Source: Advenella alkanexedens (GTDB lineage Bacteria; Pseudomonadota; Gammaproteobacteria; Burkholderiales; Burkholderiaceae_B). From it: 64,000 bases of DNA. A program made the position numbers and the translations under genes. Below the pieces are notes generated by a model. The model saw only the letters and a program-made list of their open reading frames with translations, ran no database searches and had not been told where the DNA came from. This document shows positions 9,881-21,696 of the stretch, in pieces (within the stretch, counting starts at the first letter, position 1; every line of letters starts with the position of its first letter). The stretch spans positions 372,001 through 436,000 of the forward strand of contig NZ_JAHSPR010000001.1 in the NCBI RefSeq assembly GCF_019132845.1, in the 5' to 3' direction.

Positions 9881-10063
9881 GGTTCCCACGCAGGAGCGTG
9901 GGAACCAGGAAGCGTGGGAACCAGGAAATGCTGAAATAGGCCTTCCCACGCAGGAGCGTGGGAACCAGGATCAGGATAGAACATTGACTCGCTCCCATGC
10001 TCTGCGTGGGAGTGCATGCCCTTCGCATTGACTGACTTGTTCCCACGCGAGAGCGTGGGAACC
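9881..10063. repeat. Palindromic repeat cluster 1 (GTTCCCACGC family)
   Basis: There are four full palindromes at 9881-9906, 9941-9966, 9991-10015 and 10037-10063, and a half copy at 9911-9925. Each has an arm of the type TTCCCACGC, a short AGG/CGA centre, then GCGTGGGAA. Copies are separated by 25-35 nt of unrelated spacer. The cluster fills the gap between the convergent ppiC-type and ligA genes, where it could act as a bidirectional 3'-end structure. Confidence 0.85.
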
Positions 10064-10075
10064 AGGAGCAAGCAA

Positions 10076-12121
<2,046 letters not shown>

Positions 12122-12135
12122 TTATACTTCAACGA

Positions 12136-13200
12136 TCAGGAAAACACCAGCAAGGCACGGCTTGAACCGGCCGGGATACCCTGCCTGTCAAGTTCCTCAT
12201 AAAGCTCCACAAGCTTGCGATCAATACCCACTTCGGCGCCATCCATGACGGGGCGTCCAGAGTCATCCACCAGCTGGGCCTTTAAGGCAACCGCCAGCTC
12301 TTTGGCGACCCCCAACATGCGACCAAATGAGTGCTCATCAGCAGGGCTGCGCGGGACATCGAGCAACAAACCGATATGATCAATACCCGCAGAACGCACA
12401 CCCTGACCGGGCTCGTTACCCAGCAACAACAGAAAACGGGGGATGCCATCTTCGTTGCACCAGGCAAAATCATTGCCATACTCCACAAAACTCATGCGAC
12501 GGATAATCGATACAATCGCCGCCACAGGTTGAGTACCCTGGAGTTTCAGGGTCAGTCCAACCTGCGTATCCAGGTTGGCACACAACTCATCAAGAGACTG
12601 TGCCCGTTTAAGCAGGCTATCAGCATCAGGGCTCTCTGTGCTTGCATCAAGAACATGGGCCAGCTTGTCGGCCATCACCAAGGCCTGGGACCATTCGATT
12701 TCATTCAGGGGACCCTGACGATTGGCCAGCACCACGGCCATTTGCAATGAGGTATAAGACTCGTTGGGATGCAGACGGGCACGATGATAACCATCGGCGG
12801 TTTCGGCAAAATAACGAATGGACTTGGTGCCTGCCTGACGATAGGGCTGGATATGTGCCAGCAACCTGGCACCGGGAATCGCTGAAGCAAAATGCAAGTC
12901 AATCACCCCTTCGCAGACTTCATCAACCGTTTCCTCGTCATGGGCCTGTTTGATGGAGGCAACCGCCACACCGGCCTCGAAGGCGGGATCTTCATCTGGC
13001 AGGCCAAATGCCGGCTCTTCACGCAAGGAGCCAGTATGTGTATGGATGGGTTCCGCACTTAACAAAGGGTCTTGCTCCGGCTCGGGGAACCTGTTTCGCA
13101 TTTTGTTCTGGATGCGCTGCTCCTGCCACCAATTGAACAGCAACACCAATAAAATCAGTACAACACCAAGTGCGATCAGACTTAGCTGCAAATTACTCAT
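12136..13200 (-). CDS. zipA: Cell division protein ZipA-like
   Basis: This 354-aa protein has one N-terminal membrane helix (LSLIALGVVLILLVLLFNWW). A long variable linker rich in Pro and Glu follows, and then a C-terminal domain of the FtsZ-binding ZipA type from about residue 210 on. It should anchor the Z ring to the inner membrane. Sequence divergence from enterobacterial ZipA is large, so position between smc and ligA, a conserved order in betaproteobacteria, is important support. Confidence 0.85.
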   Translation of the reverse strand: MSNLQLSLIALGVVLILLVLLFNWWQEQRIQNKMRNRFPEPEQDPLLSAEPIHTHTGSLREEPAFGLPDEDPAFEAGVAVASIKQAHDEETVDEVCEGVIDLHFASAIPGARLLAHIQPYRQAGTKSIRYFAETADGYHRARLHPNESYTSLQMAVVLANRQGPLNEIEWSQALVMADKLAHVLDASTESPDADSLLKRAQSLDELCANLDTQVGLTLKLQGTQPVAAIVSIIRRMSFVEYGNDFAWCNEDGIPRFLLLLGNEPGQGVRSAGIDHIGLLLDVPRSPADEHSFGRMLGVAKELAVALKAQLVDDSGRPVMDGAEVGIDRKLVELYEELDRQGIPAGSSRALLVFS

Positions 13201-13221
13201 ATCTTTTTAACCCTATGATTA

Positions 13222-16200
13222 TCATGCTTCATTGGCCAGTTGGACAGCCGAATCAATATCTACGGCAACGATTCTTGAAACACCCTGCTCCTGCATCGTA
13301 ACACCAATTAATTGCCGGGCCATCTGCATGGCTATTTTATTATGAGAAATAAATAAAAACTGTGTCTGGTCACTCATGCTTTTGACCAGGTTTGCGTATC
13401 GTTCGGTATTGGCATCATCCAGCGGCGCATCAACCTCATCAAGCAGGCAGAACGGTGCCGGATTCAGCTTGAACAGGGCAAACACCAGCGCGGTTGCGGT
13501 CAAGGCCTTTTCTCCGCCTGACAACAAGTGAATCGTGCTGTTACGTTTGCCCGGAGGCTGTGCCATCACCTGCACACCGGCATCCAGGATTTCCTCGCCG
13601 GTCATGATCAGGCGGGCTTCACCGCCCCCGAACAACTTGGGAAACAGTTCTCCAAAATGACCATTAACCTGATTAAAGGTTTCCTGCAACAAATCCCTGG
13701 TTTCGCGGTCAATTTTGCGAATGGCATCTTCCAGCGTATCGATAGCCGAGATCAAATCATCATGCTGGGCATCAAGAAAACCCTTACGCTTACGGGCCTC
13801 GGCCAATTCTTCAAGCGCAGCCAGGTTAACCGAACCCAAGCTGTCCATTTGCCGTGAAATCCTCTGGACCTCTGACTGAAGCCAACCGGTTTTTTGCCAA
13901 TCGGGCGGCAAATCGGCCAGCATGGCCCGCAACTGAGCACGGTCAACCTGGTGCTGATCCAGCTGATCGGCAAATTGTTCAACCGCCAGCCGGGCCGCCT
14001 GTTCATCCAGCTGCAACTGCATGATGCGGGCCCGTAGCGGCTCAATGGACTGCTCAAGGGCCAACCGCCCCTCATCGGCATTACGCAATGTAGCGGCAAT
14101 ATTTTCCAGTTCAATCCGGGCCTGCGTCAGGGCCTCTTCTTTTTCTGCCCTGGTTTCCAGCGCCTCCTGCAGGCCGCTGCGGATGGCCTCTTCATCGAAA
14201 TCAAACAGTTCCTGCTCAAGGTTATCCAGCTCCAACCTGGCTTGTCCACTTTGATGACGGGCCAAATCCCTGTTCTTTTCAAGCTCGGTAATGCGGGCTG
14301 CCAGCGAACGCTTGCTAAACTCGGCTTCCTGTGCTGAACGTTCAAGATCGCGCAGCGTCTGTCTGGCCTGTTCAACCTCTTGAGCCAGGTCTTCTCCGTG
14401 CATTTGTGCATCGGCATAACGGCCTTGTATTTCTCCCAATTCGATATCCAGCGTTTCGAAACGGGCCTCACTGGTTTCCATGACAGCATGCAGCTCTTCA
14501 CGCTGCATATCCAGATCGGCCAGGTCCTCATTCAAGCGGCGGGCGCGTTCGTCTGATTGCTGGATTTGCTGTTGCAAACGGGTGTATTCCAGTTGCAGGT
14601 CATGACTGCGACGCGTTAGCTCTGCCAGTCGCTGGCGGGCCGGCACCATTGCCTGCGACACCTGGCTCCAGGCACTTTCACTGCGGGCAACCGCACTGAT
14701 GGCCTGGTCGGCGATTAGCTGGACTGCCTTGATTTCCCGCTGCAGGTTTTCTATTTCATTCTGACGGGCCAGCATACCGGCCTGCTCGGAATCCGCCGCA
14801 TAAAAACAAACCCCATTGGCATCCACCACATGGCCACTTTTCAGCACAAACTGGCCACCCTCTGGCAACTGCTCACGGCGGGCCAGAGCTTCGGACAGGT
14901 CATCGGCCACATAAATGCCACGCAACCACTGCGCCAGCAGAGTCTTGAGATCATTATCGTTACAGCGCACCAGAGACAACAAGGGCTTCATACCCTGTAC
15001 GCCTGGCTGAACCATCAAGGGAGCCGCCGGTTTCTGGTAAAACGCCAGCCGTGAGGGTGGTGCATCCTGGTCAAAAGCACGGGTCAGCGCAAGATTACGG
15101 ACTTCGATAGCCGCCATTCTTTCACGCAACACCGATTCAAACGCACTTTCCCAGCCCGGTTCAACCTGAAGCTTTTGCCACAGGCGACCAAGGCCGGACA
15201 ATTCATGTTTTTGCAACCAGGGTGCCAAAGTTCCCTGTTTTTGCACGTCTTCCTGCAGTTTTACCAATGCCGCCAAGCGGGCTTCCAGACGGGCCAGATT
15301 GGCATTTTCGGCTTGGGCGTTTTCATGCGCCTGACGACGGGCCTCCTCAAGCCCGGGCAGACGCTCTTCAAGACTGATCAACTGTGCCTGCGCCTCTTCC
15401 AGCTGCAAAGCGGCAGCGGCACTGTCACCAGCCAACTGTTCACTACGGCCGGTATCGGGCAGGGCTATTTCACTTTTTTCCTTAAGCAGCCTTTCGCGAC
15501 GCTGTTCAAGCGCCTGTAGCTGACGGTTGGTTTCCCTTTGCTGCTGCCCCACCAAAGCCAGATTTTGCTCAATACCGGCCAAGGTGCTACGCAAACTCTC
15601 CCTTTCTGCAGCGGCTTGCCTGAGCCGGTTTTCAAGTTCGGGCAGGCGCGACTGCATTTCTTCCACCCGGGCATGTGATTCTTCAGCCCGCTCAGCCGAC
15701 ACCGCGCTTTCCTCTTCAAGCAGGGCTATTTGCTCTTCACAATGCTGGTACTGCGCTTCCCACTCCTGGATTTGCGTTGTTAATTGTGACTTGCGACTGT
15801 GCAGACGATTACGTGAATCAGCCACATGCCTGATTTCTGTTTCAAGGCGGCTGACCTGCGTATTGGCTTCATACATGGCGGTTTGGGCCGCATGAACCGC
15901 GTCACTGGCCTGATAATGTGCCTGACGTCGCGCCTCCACCGCTGTTTCAGTAGAACGCAACTGAGCCAGGGCCGCCTCGAGATCGGTTTGTGCCTTTTCG
16001 CTTTCCTCGGCCTTGCGTTGCCTGTCCTGCCGGGCATTTTCTTCCCGAATCATCCACAGCACATGCTGTTTCTGCTCGCCCTCTTGCTGCAGGCTGCGAT
16101 ACTGCGTGGCCACTTCGGCCTGTGACTCGAGTTTACCCAGCTGGGTATCAAGCTCACGCAGGATGTCTTCCACGCGCGTCAGGTTCTCACGGGTATCAGC

Positions 16201-16752
16201 CAGACGATTTTCTGTTTCACGGCGTCGCTCTTTATAGCGGGAGACACCAGCTGCCTCTTCAAGGTACACACGCAGCTCTTCGGGCTTGGCTTCGATAAGA
16301 CGATTGATCATGCCCTGCCCAATAATGGCATAGCCCCGGGAACCCAGACCGGTACCCAGGAACAAATCGTGAATATCGCGACGACGTACCTGCTGGTTAT
16401 TGATGAAATAACTGCTGGTGCCGTCTTTGGTCAGGACACGGCGAACAGAAATCTCGGCGTAAAGGCTCCATTGCCCTATCGCACGGCCTTCGGTGTTGTC
16501 AAACACCAGTTCGACAGAAGCCCGTCCTGCAGCCTTTCGATTGGCTGAACCATTGAAAATGACATCTTGCATGGACTCGCCACGCAGCTCGGAGGCCTTG
16601 GTTTCACCCAGTACCCAACGCACGGCATCAATAATATTGGATTTCCCACAACCATTGGGGCCCACCACACCTACCAGCTGACTGGGAACAGGAATGGTGG
16701 TTGGATCGACAAATGATTTAAAACCGGATAATTTTAGTTGGGTTAAACGCAC
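13222..16752 (-). CDS. smc: Chromosome segregation ATPase SMC
   Basis: This 1176-aa protein has an N-terminal ATPase half (Walker A GPNGCGKSNI) and a C-terminal half with signature LSGGEKALTATALVFALF and Walker B FCLLDEVDAPLDD. Between them lie two long coiled coils with many Glu, Gln and Arg residues and a hinge around residues 510-650. It is the condensin that compacts and separates chromosomes. Kleisin partners are not in the window. It heads the operon smc-zipA-ligA and is divergent from lplT. Confidence 0.97.
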   Translation of the reverse strand: MRLTQLKLSGFKSFVDPTTIPVPSQLVGVVGPNGCGKSNIIDAVRWVLGETKASELRGESMQDVIFNGSANRKAAGRASVELVFDNTEGRAIGQWSLYAEISVRRVLTKDGTSSYFINNQQVRRRDIHDLFLGTGLGSRGYAIIGQGMINRLIEAKPEELRVYLEEAAGVSRYKERRRETENRLADTRENLTRVEDILRELDTQLGKLESQAEVATQYRSLQQEGEQKQHVLWMIREENARQDRQRKAEESEKAQTDLEAALAQLRSTETAVEARRQAHYQASDAVHAAQTAMYEANTQVSRLETEIRHVADSRNRLHSRKSQLTTQIQEWEAQYQHCEEQIALLEEESAVSAERAEESHARVEEMQSRLPELENRLRQAAAERESLRSTLAGIEQNLALVGQQQRETNRQLQALEQRRERLLKEKSEIALPDTGRSEQLAGDSAAAALQLEEAQAQLISLEERLPGLEEARRQAHENAQAENANLARLEARLAALVKLQEDVQKQGTLAPWLQKHELSGLGRLWQKLQVEPGWESAFESVLRERMAAIEVRNLALTRAFDQDAPPSRLAFYQKPAAPLMVQPGVQGMKPLLSLVRCNDNDLKTLLAQWLRGIYVADDLSEALARREQLPEGGQFVLKSGHVVDANGVCFYAADSEQAGMLARQNEIENLQREIKAVQLIADQAISAVARSESAWSQVSQAMVPARQRLAELTRRSHDLQLEYTRLQQQIQQSDERARRLNEDLADLDMQREELHAVMETSEARFETLDIELGEIQGRYADAQMHGEDLAQEVEQARQTLRDLERSAQEAEFSKRSLAARITELEKNRDLARHQSGQARLELDNLEQELFDFDEEAIRSGLQEALETRAEKEEALTQARIELENIAATLRNADEGRLALEQSIEPLRARIMQLQLDEQAARLAVEQFADQLDQHQVDRAQLRAMLADLPPDWQKTGWLQSEVQRISRQMDSLGSVNLAALEELAEARKRKGFLDAQHDDLISAIDTLEDAIRKIDRETRDLLQETFNQVNGHFGELFPKLFGGGEARLIMTGEEILDAGVQVMAQPPGKRNSTIHLLSGGEKALTATALVFALFKLNPAPFCLLDEVDAPLDDANTERYANLVKSMSDQTQFLFISHNKIAMQMARQLIGVTMQEQGVSRIVAVDIDSAVQLANEA

Positions 16753-16997
16753 GTTAATGAACAGAAATACTTTATCAAATTGGATTCATGCATTTTATGA
16801 CGGACACGTTGCATGAAGCCTCAAACCTTATATAATAACCTAGCTGCACACAAAATATAGTCAATAAAAGTCACCGTACATCTAAATTTTACCGGCCCGT
16901 TTTTACATTCACGGTAACCGAAAAAAACGGATGGCAATACTTTATTTCTTCGTGCAAGTGGTCAGCAAACAGTAAAAAACAAAAAATTGGAATTCGG

Positions 16998-18311
16998 TTG
17001 AAAAAAGGTTTTTATCTCGTCATGATCGCGCAAGCACTCTCTTCGCTTGCCGATAACGCTTTATTTATTGCCGCAATCGCACTTATTGCCGAGTTAAACG
17101 GACCAGACTGGATGACTCCGGCCATGAAATGGTTTTTTGCGTTTTCTTACGTGATACTGGCCGCTTTCGTGGGTGCCATTTCCGACTCTTACCCCAAAGG
17201 CAGGGTCATGTTTGTGACCAATGCCATTAAAATTTCGGGCTGTCTGCTCATGTTCGGCTTCGAGTTTGTCTCGGGTAACAACCACGCCCTTCACGCTTAT
17301 ATCGTTTGTTTTTCATACGCTTTGGTGGGCATTGGCGCTGCCGCTTATTCACCGGCCAAATACGGCATTGTCACCGAGCTGCTCCCCCCCAACGACCTGG
17401 TCAAGGGAAACAGCTGGATAGAAGGCCTTACCGTGCTTTCCATTATTCTGGGAGTAGTACTGGGCGGCAAGCTGACTGAACCGGCCATGTCTGGCTGGCT
17501 GCTGGCCAACCCGTTTATCAGCACCATTGCCAAAACACCGGCAGAAGCCGCCATCGTGGTAATCGCCACCATTTATATCCTGGCAGCCCTGTGCAACCTG
17601 CTCATTCCCAATACGCACTTTGTTTACCCCAAACAGGAAACAAACCCTGTCAAGCTGTGCAAGATTTTCTTCAGCTACGTCAAAATCCTGTGGCAAGACA
17701 AGGTAGGACAAATCTCCCTGGCCGTGACCACCCTGTTCTGGGGGGCCGGTGCAACCCTTCAACTGGTGGTTTTGCAATGGGGACAAGACCATTTAAACCT
17801 TACTATTGCCCAATCGGCCAATTTAATGGGCGTCGCCGCCATTGGCACCGTACTGGGCTCGGTCCTGGCCGGCAAGGTCCCTTTACGCAAAGCCCTTTTC
17901 GTGTTGCCTGTCGGCATTATAATGGGTCTGGCCGTCATGCTCATGACCATCACCCAAAGTGACTGGAGCGTTTATCTGGTCCTCATCCTGATTGGTGGCC
18001 TGGCCGGCTTCTTTGTGGTACCCATGAATGCACTGCTGCAACACCGCGGACATGTCCTGCTTTCTGCCGGGCATTCAATTGCGGTACAAAACTTCAATGA
18101 ACAACTGAACATCCTGTTCATGGTCGCCGTCTATGGTGCCATGGTGGCCTTTGACATGCACATCAATACCATCATTATTATTTTTGGCTCCATTGTGGCC
18201 ATCTTGATGGCATTCATTATTGTCTGGTGCCTGATCAATAAAAACCGTTACCCTGATACCTTCGATGAAATTGGTGATATTGGCCACGGACGGGCCCAGC
18301 AAAGTACATGA
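16998..18311 (+). CDS. lplT: Lysophospholipid transporter, major facilitator family
   Basis: This 437-aa, 12-helix transporter matches LplT, which moves lysophospholipids inward across the inner membrane for re-acylation. The N-terminus reads MKKGFYLVMIAQALSSLADN, with the family's AxxxSxxxDNA pattern. The start is a TTG at 16998 with GGAA 5 nt upstream. The ATG at 17022 would cut into the first helix and is less likely. The acyltransferase partner Aas is not adjacent. The gene is convergent with the uracil-DNA glycosylase gene. Confidence 0.88.
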   Translation: MKKGFYLVMIAQALSSLADNALFIAAIALIAELNGPDWMTPAMKWFFAFSYVILAAFVGAISDSYPKGRVMFVTNAIKISGCLLMFGFEFVSGNNHALHAYIVCFSYALVGIGAAAYSPAKYGIVTELLPPNDLVKGNSWIEGLTVLSIILGVVLGGKLTEPAMSGWLLANPFISTIAKTPAEAAIVVIATIYILAALCNLLIPNTHFVYPKQETNPVKLCKIFFSYVKILWQDKVGQISLAVTTLFWGAGATLQLVVLQWGQDHLNLTIAQSANLMGVAAIGTVLGSVLAGKVPLRKALFVLPVGIIMGLAVMLMTITQSDWSVYLVLILIGGLAGFFVVPMNALLQHRGHVLLSAGHSIAVQNFNEQLNILFMVAVYGAMVAFDMHINTIIIIFGSIVAILMAFIIVWCLINKNRYPDTFDEIGDIGHGRAQQST

Positions 18312-18319
18312 CGTTGGGT

Positions 18320-18340
18320 CCTGGCCTGAAACCGGCCAGG
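18320..18340. terminator. GC-rich hairpin between convergent lplT and UDG genes
   Basis: The arms CCTGGCC (18320-18326) and GGCCAGG (18334-18340) pair around a 7-nt loop. There is no T-tract on either strand, so it is only a weak terminator candidate. Confidence 0.35.
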
Positions 18341-18372
18341 GAAAAACCGTTTGTACCTGCCCTGTTGGCAGG

Positions 18373-19284
18373 CTATGAACAGGAACGCACAATCCGCAAG
18401 GCTGTTTGCAGGTCTTGCCAAACCCTGGCCTTATCAGCTTGCGCAACCATTAAATGGTTGGGGTGATACGTTACGACTACAGGTATTTTTTGCCCATTTG
18501 CATCATTAATAAAACAGTCTTGGGCACGCAAGGCCTCAATGGTTTCATTACTGCCCAACAATAGATTGGCGGCACGCCCGAAAACCACGATACACTTGGG
18601 CCGGACCCGTTCAATCTGCGCCAGCAGAAAACCCTGGCAACTGGCCACTTCTTCTTTTGAAGGCGCAATATTGGCAACCGGCCGACATTTGACCAATGGT
18701 GTGATAAACACCGTTTCACGCTGCAAACCCAGGGCCTTCAGCATATTGTCAAACAAGGTTCCCGCTTTGCCCATAAATGGCTGCCCATGCCAGTCATCCT
18801 GCTCTCCGGGCGCTTCCTCGACAAACAACCAGTCGGCAGGCAGCGCACCTTCGCCAAAAACTGTGTGCCTGCGATGCTCACTTAAGGCGCAACGGGTGCA
18901 ATTAGCCACACTTTCACGCAGACCAGGCCAGTCAAGTTGACCAAGATCGGGCCGCAGCACCATGGCGGTCGGAGTTTCTTCTTGTGGTGTTTGCGCGGGC
19001 ACCGGCCTTTGCACCTGACGGGAAGGCAAATGTGAAACCACCGGACGGGCAGTGGTGAAGGCCTGCCCTTCGGCTTGCCGGCCAGACTCTTTTGTCCCTG
19101 CCAAATGACCAGGCCCTGCCACACCGGGCTTGACAGCCGAAACAGCCCCCTGACGGCCACCCCCAAGCGGCAACAGGGGCTCGCCCCAAAGACGGTCTAT
19201 GCCAGCCTCTTGCAACCACAATGCCTGCAATCCGTTTATATTGGGCCGAACCGGAATCGGAGGGATTAAATTATTGGATACCAT
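18373..19284 (-). CDS. Family-4-type uracil-DNA glycosylase
   Basis: This 303-aa protein carries a family-4 UDG domain over about residues 120-300. The four Fe-S Cys are C129, C132, C200 and C216. Motif A appears as VEEAPGEQDD (the usual form is GEAPG) and motif B as TYHPNHLM. The first 115 residues are a low-complexity, Pro- and Gly-rich extension with no recognisable domain. The enzyme removes uracil from DNA. It starts 6 nt after the tsaB-rimI stop codon and is therefore probably co-transcribed with it. Confidence 0.9.
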   Translation of the reverse strand: MVSNNLIPPIPVRPNINGLQALWLQEAGIDRLWGEPLLPLGGGRQGAVSAVKPGVAGPGHLAGTKESGRQAEGQAFTTARPVVSHLPSRQVQRPVPAQTPQEETPTAMVLRPDLGQLDWPGLRESVANCTRCALSEHRRHTVFGEGALPADWLFVEEAPGEQDDWHGQPFMGKAGTLFDNMLKALGLQRETVFITPLVKCRPVANIAPSKEEVASCQGFLLAQIERVRPKCIVVFGRAANLLLGSNETIEALRAQDCFINDANGQKIPVVVTYHPNHLMVAQADKARVWQDLQTALRIVRSCS

Positions 19285-19290
19285 GAGCCA

Positions 19291-20580
19291 TTATGCCACA
19301 TGCTTTTGCATGACCAGCGCATCTTCACTTTCACCATTATTACCCGCATAATACCCCTTACGCACCCCGATTTGCACATAATGATGTCGCTCATAAAAAG
19401 CCCGCGCCTGACGGTTTGACGGTCGCACTTCAAGCACCTGCATATCCAGTCCCGCCTCTTTGAGACGATTCTCGGTAAAAGCCAATAAACGGGTACCCAG
19501 CCCCTGCCCCTGAAAACCGGGTTTAACGCCAATTAACAGCAAATGGGAGACATCAGGCGCCAACATTTGCATGGCAAACCCCAGAACGGTATTTTGCCTG
19601 TCTGTAACGACCCAGCCCGGATAATTGGCTTTCAGCGCGTCCCGGAAATTACCTACGGTCCAGGGGTTTTCCTGCACAGCCTGTTCAATCGCCAATACCG
19701 CATCAATATGCGACTCATCCATGGCCAGGACAAGATAATCATCTGCGGGCAACGGGCCTGGCTGTTCAGGCAAAGCCTGGCTACTGTTAACGGACGGCAA
19801 GCCTGCCTTGGGATTGCCACCTGCCCCCTGCTCACGCTCTTGGGTGGTAAATGCCACCTTGTCACGGACATACAGCGGACTGGCGTGATCGGCCTGGATA
19901 AACAACTTGTCATGCCAGGCAGGCAGGGCCAGCCGCACAATCGTATCGGCCTCTGCCCAGCCAGAAGGCCCATAAACAATACCCTCATGTCCCTGCAACA
20001 GATCGGGATAAGCGGCCAAGGCGTTACCGGCCAGCAAGAAACGGATCGGCCGGCCTGCATGACGCTCCCATTCAGGCCGCCGGCTTTCCAGCCAGAAAAA
20101 AACCTGATCGGCCGCAATCAGGCACGGCCCCTGGACGGTTTCCAGCTGATCGGGATGATTGGCATCCTGGCAGTAAACCGCCATGAAAACCTCATGCATG
20201 CGGGCATCAAGCACACTGACAATATAATAAAGGCCATCGGCCTGCGCACGCGCCAGCTCGGCAGTGGCACGCAATGAAGTGACCGGATAAACCGGCACCC
20301 CAAGACCAAAACCCAGCCCCTGTGCAGCACCACAGGCGATACGCAAACCGGTAAACCCGCCCGGCCCCTGCCCGAAAGCGATGCCATGGATATCGTTTTT
20401 CTGCAAACCGGCCTCTTCCAGCAACTCATCAAGCATGGGCAACAAACGCTCCGCATGCTGCTGGCCAAGAGCATTGTGACGGAGCATTACCCTGGCATTG
20501 CCTTGGGCATTGGCGCATAGCAAGGCCACACTGGAGCTGGAGCCCGAGGTTTCAATGCCAATCAAATTAATATTCGTCAT
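19291..20580 (-). CDS. tsaB-rimI: TsaB::RimI fusion (tRNA t6A synthesis protein joined to N-acetyltransferase)
   Basis: One 429-aa chain holds two activities. Residues 1 to about 245 are TsaB, the scaffold partner of TsaD in t6A modification of tRNA (IGIETSGSSSSVALL, GQGPGGFTGLRIA). A linker rich in Gly, Pro, Ser and Gln follows. The last 145 or so residues are a GNAT domain of the RimI type, which acetylates ribosomal protein S18 (acetyl-CoA loop VKPGFQGQGLGTRLL, RPSNRQARAFYERHHY). The ATG at 20580 matches the usual TsaB N-terminus and is preferred to a TTG at 20622. Confidence 0.92.
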   Translation of the reverse strand: MTNINLIGIETSGSSSSVALLCANAQGNARVMLRHNALGQQHAERLLPMLDELLEEAGLQKNDIHGIAFGQGPGGFTGLRIACGAAQGLGFGLGVPVYPVTSLRATAELARAQADGLYYIVSVLDARMHEVFMAVYCQDANHPDQLETVQGPCLIAADQVFFWLESRRPEWERHAGRPIRFLLAGNALAAYPDLLQGHEGIVYGPSGWAEADTIVRLALPAWHDKLFIQADHASPLYVRDKVAFTTQEREQGAGGNPKAGLPSVNSSQALPEQPGPLPADDYLVLAMDESHIDAVLAIEQAVQENPWTVGNFRDALKANYPGWVVTDRQNTVLGFAMQMLAPDVSHLLLIGVKPGFQGQGLGTRLLAFTENRLKEAGLDMQVLEVRPSNRQARAFYERHHYVQIGVRKGYYAGNNGESEDALVMQKHVA

Positions 20581-20946
20581 AAAAAAATTCAAGAAACTAT
20601 CGTATATACCGATATGCAACAAACCTTATTTGTTACAAAATGCCAGGGTGCACCTAAGAAAACAAAAATACACCAAACCCGATTTAACGCAAATATTTTG
20701 AGAAAATCTCTTTTAAATTTGTTTTATTTCACCAATCATGGTGCATTACCCATCATAAAATAGCATTTTAATGGTTTAAAGTTCCGTATCTGCAAAATTT
20801 GGTTCAATCTCATGCAAACAAATGGATCTTGTTTATTACAGGCACAAATATCCGTTACACAAGAATCACAATTATCCGGACTTTTTTTGTGTAACATGTT
20901 GTGAAACCCCCTAGTTAACCTTTTTGAAGGCTGTTACATTTCCGGT
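20581..20946. other. AT-rich intergenic region upstream of ompR
   Basis: This 366-nt gap separates the divergent tsaB-rimI and ompR genes and has no plausible gene. It is AT-rich and holds the inverted repeat listed at 20854-20895. Promoters for both directions must lie here, but I cannot place clear -35/-10 pairs. Confidence 0.6.
20854..20895. promoter_or_regulatory. Inverted repeat, candidate operator before ompR
   Basis: GTTACACAA (20854-20862) and TTGTGTAAC (20887-20895) form a perfect 9-bp inverted repeat spaced by 24 nt. Two related pieces (GTTGTGAAAC near 20899 and TGTTACA near 20933) lie closer to the ompR start at 20947. The arrangement could be a multi-site operator, for example for OmpR autoregulation. 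This is inference. Confidence 0.4.
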
Positions 20947-21681
20947 ATGAATACTCAAAATCAAACTTCACCTCGAAAAATACTGGTTGTAGACGACGAT
21001 CAACGCCTGCGTGATCTACTGCGTCGCTACCTGTCTGAACAAGGGTTCAATGTTTTTGTCGCCGAAGATGGCAAAGAAATGTCCAAACTCTGGCAACGCG
21101 AACACTTCGACCTGCTGGTCCTTGACCTCATGCTGCCAGGCGAAGATGGCCTGTCAATATGCCGTCGCCTGCGTGGCGCCGGTGACAACACCCCCATTAT
21201 CATGCTAACGGCCAAAGCGGAAGAAATCGACCGCATCCTTGGTCTTGAAATGGGTGCCGACGACTACCTGTCCAAACCCTTCAACCCCCGCGAACTGCTG
21301 GCCAGGGTCAATGCCATTTTGCGCCGTCGCGGCTCCGATGAACACCCGGGGGCACCCAGCCAGGAAAATGAATCCATTATTTTTGGTCCTTACACCCTGA
21401 ACCTGTCAACCCGCACCCTGAGCAAAAACGATGAGGTCATCCCCATCACCACGGGCGAATTCTCGGTACTTAAAGTATTTGCGCGTCACCCTAAAGTACC
21501 CCTGTCCCGTGACAAACTCATGGAACTGGCACGCGGACGCGAATACGAAGCCTTTGACCGAAGCCTGGATGTTCAGATTTCCCGTCTTCGCAAGTTAATC
21601 GAACCCAATCCTGCCAAGCCGGTTTTCATTCAAACCGTTTGGGGGCTGGGTTATGTTTTCGTACCCGATGGCGGAAACTGA
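20947..21681 (+). CDS. ompR: OmpR-type response regulator
   Basis: This 244-aa regulator has a receiver domain with acidic pocket D16/D17, phosphoacceptor D60 (LLVLDLMLPGEDG) and K110 (YLSKPFNPREL). A winged-helix DNA-binding domain ends in FIQTVWGLGYVF. It follows the OmpR branch closely (CRRLRGAGDNTPIIMLTAK). It is paired with the sensor kinase 15 nt downstream. Likely targets include porin genes such as the one at 46086, by analogy with enterobacteria. Confidence 0.93.
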   Translation: MNTQNQTSPRKILVVDDDQRLRDLLRRYLSEQGFNVFVAEDGKEMSKLWQREHFDLLVLDLMLPGEDGLSICRRLRGAGDNTPIIMLTAKAEEIDRILGLEMGADDYLSKPFNPRELLARVNAILRRRGSDEHPGAPSQENESIIFGPYTLNLSTRTLSKNDEVIPITTGEFSVLKVFARHPKVPLSRDKLMELARGREYEAFDRSLDVQISRLRKLIEPNPAKPVFIQTVWGLGYVFVPDGGN

Positions 21682-21696
21682 TTCCTCTTATGCTAA

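Noticed and set aside
9881-10063. CRISPR array at the palindrome clusters
   Set aside because: The copies are unequal, spacers vary from a few to over 80 nt, arms are fully palindromic and no cas gene is present.
9620-10071. Reverse frames with repeated VPTLLRG and HAPAWE peptides
   Set aside because: These peptides are translated palindromic repeats and not proteins.
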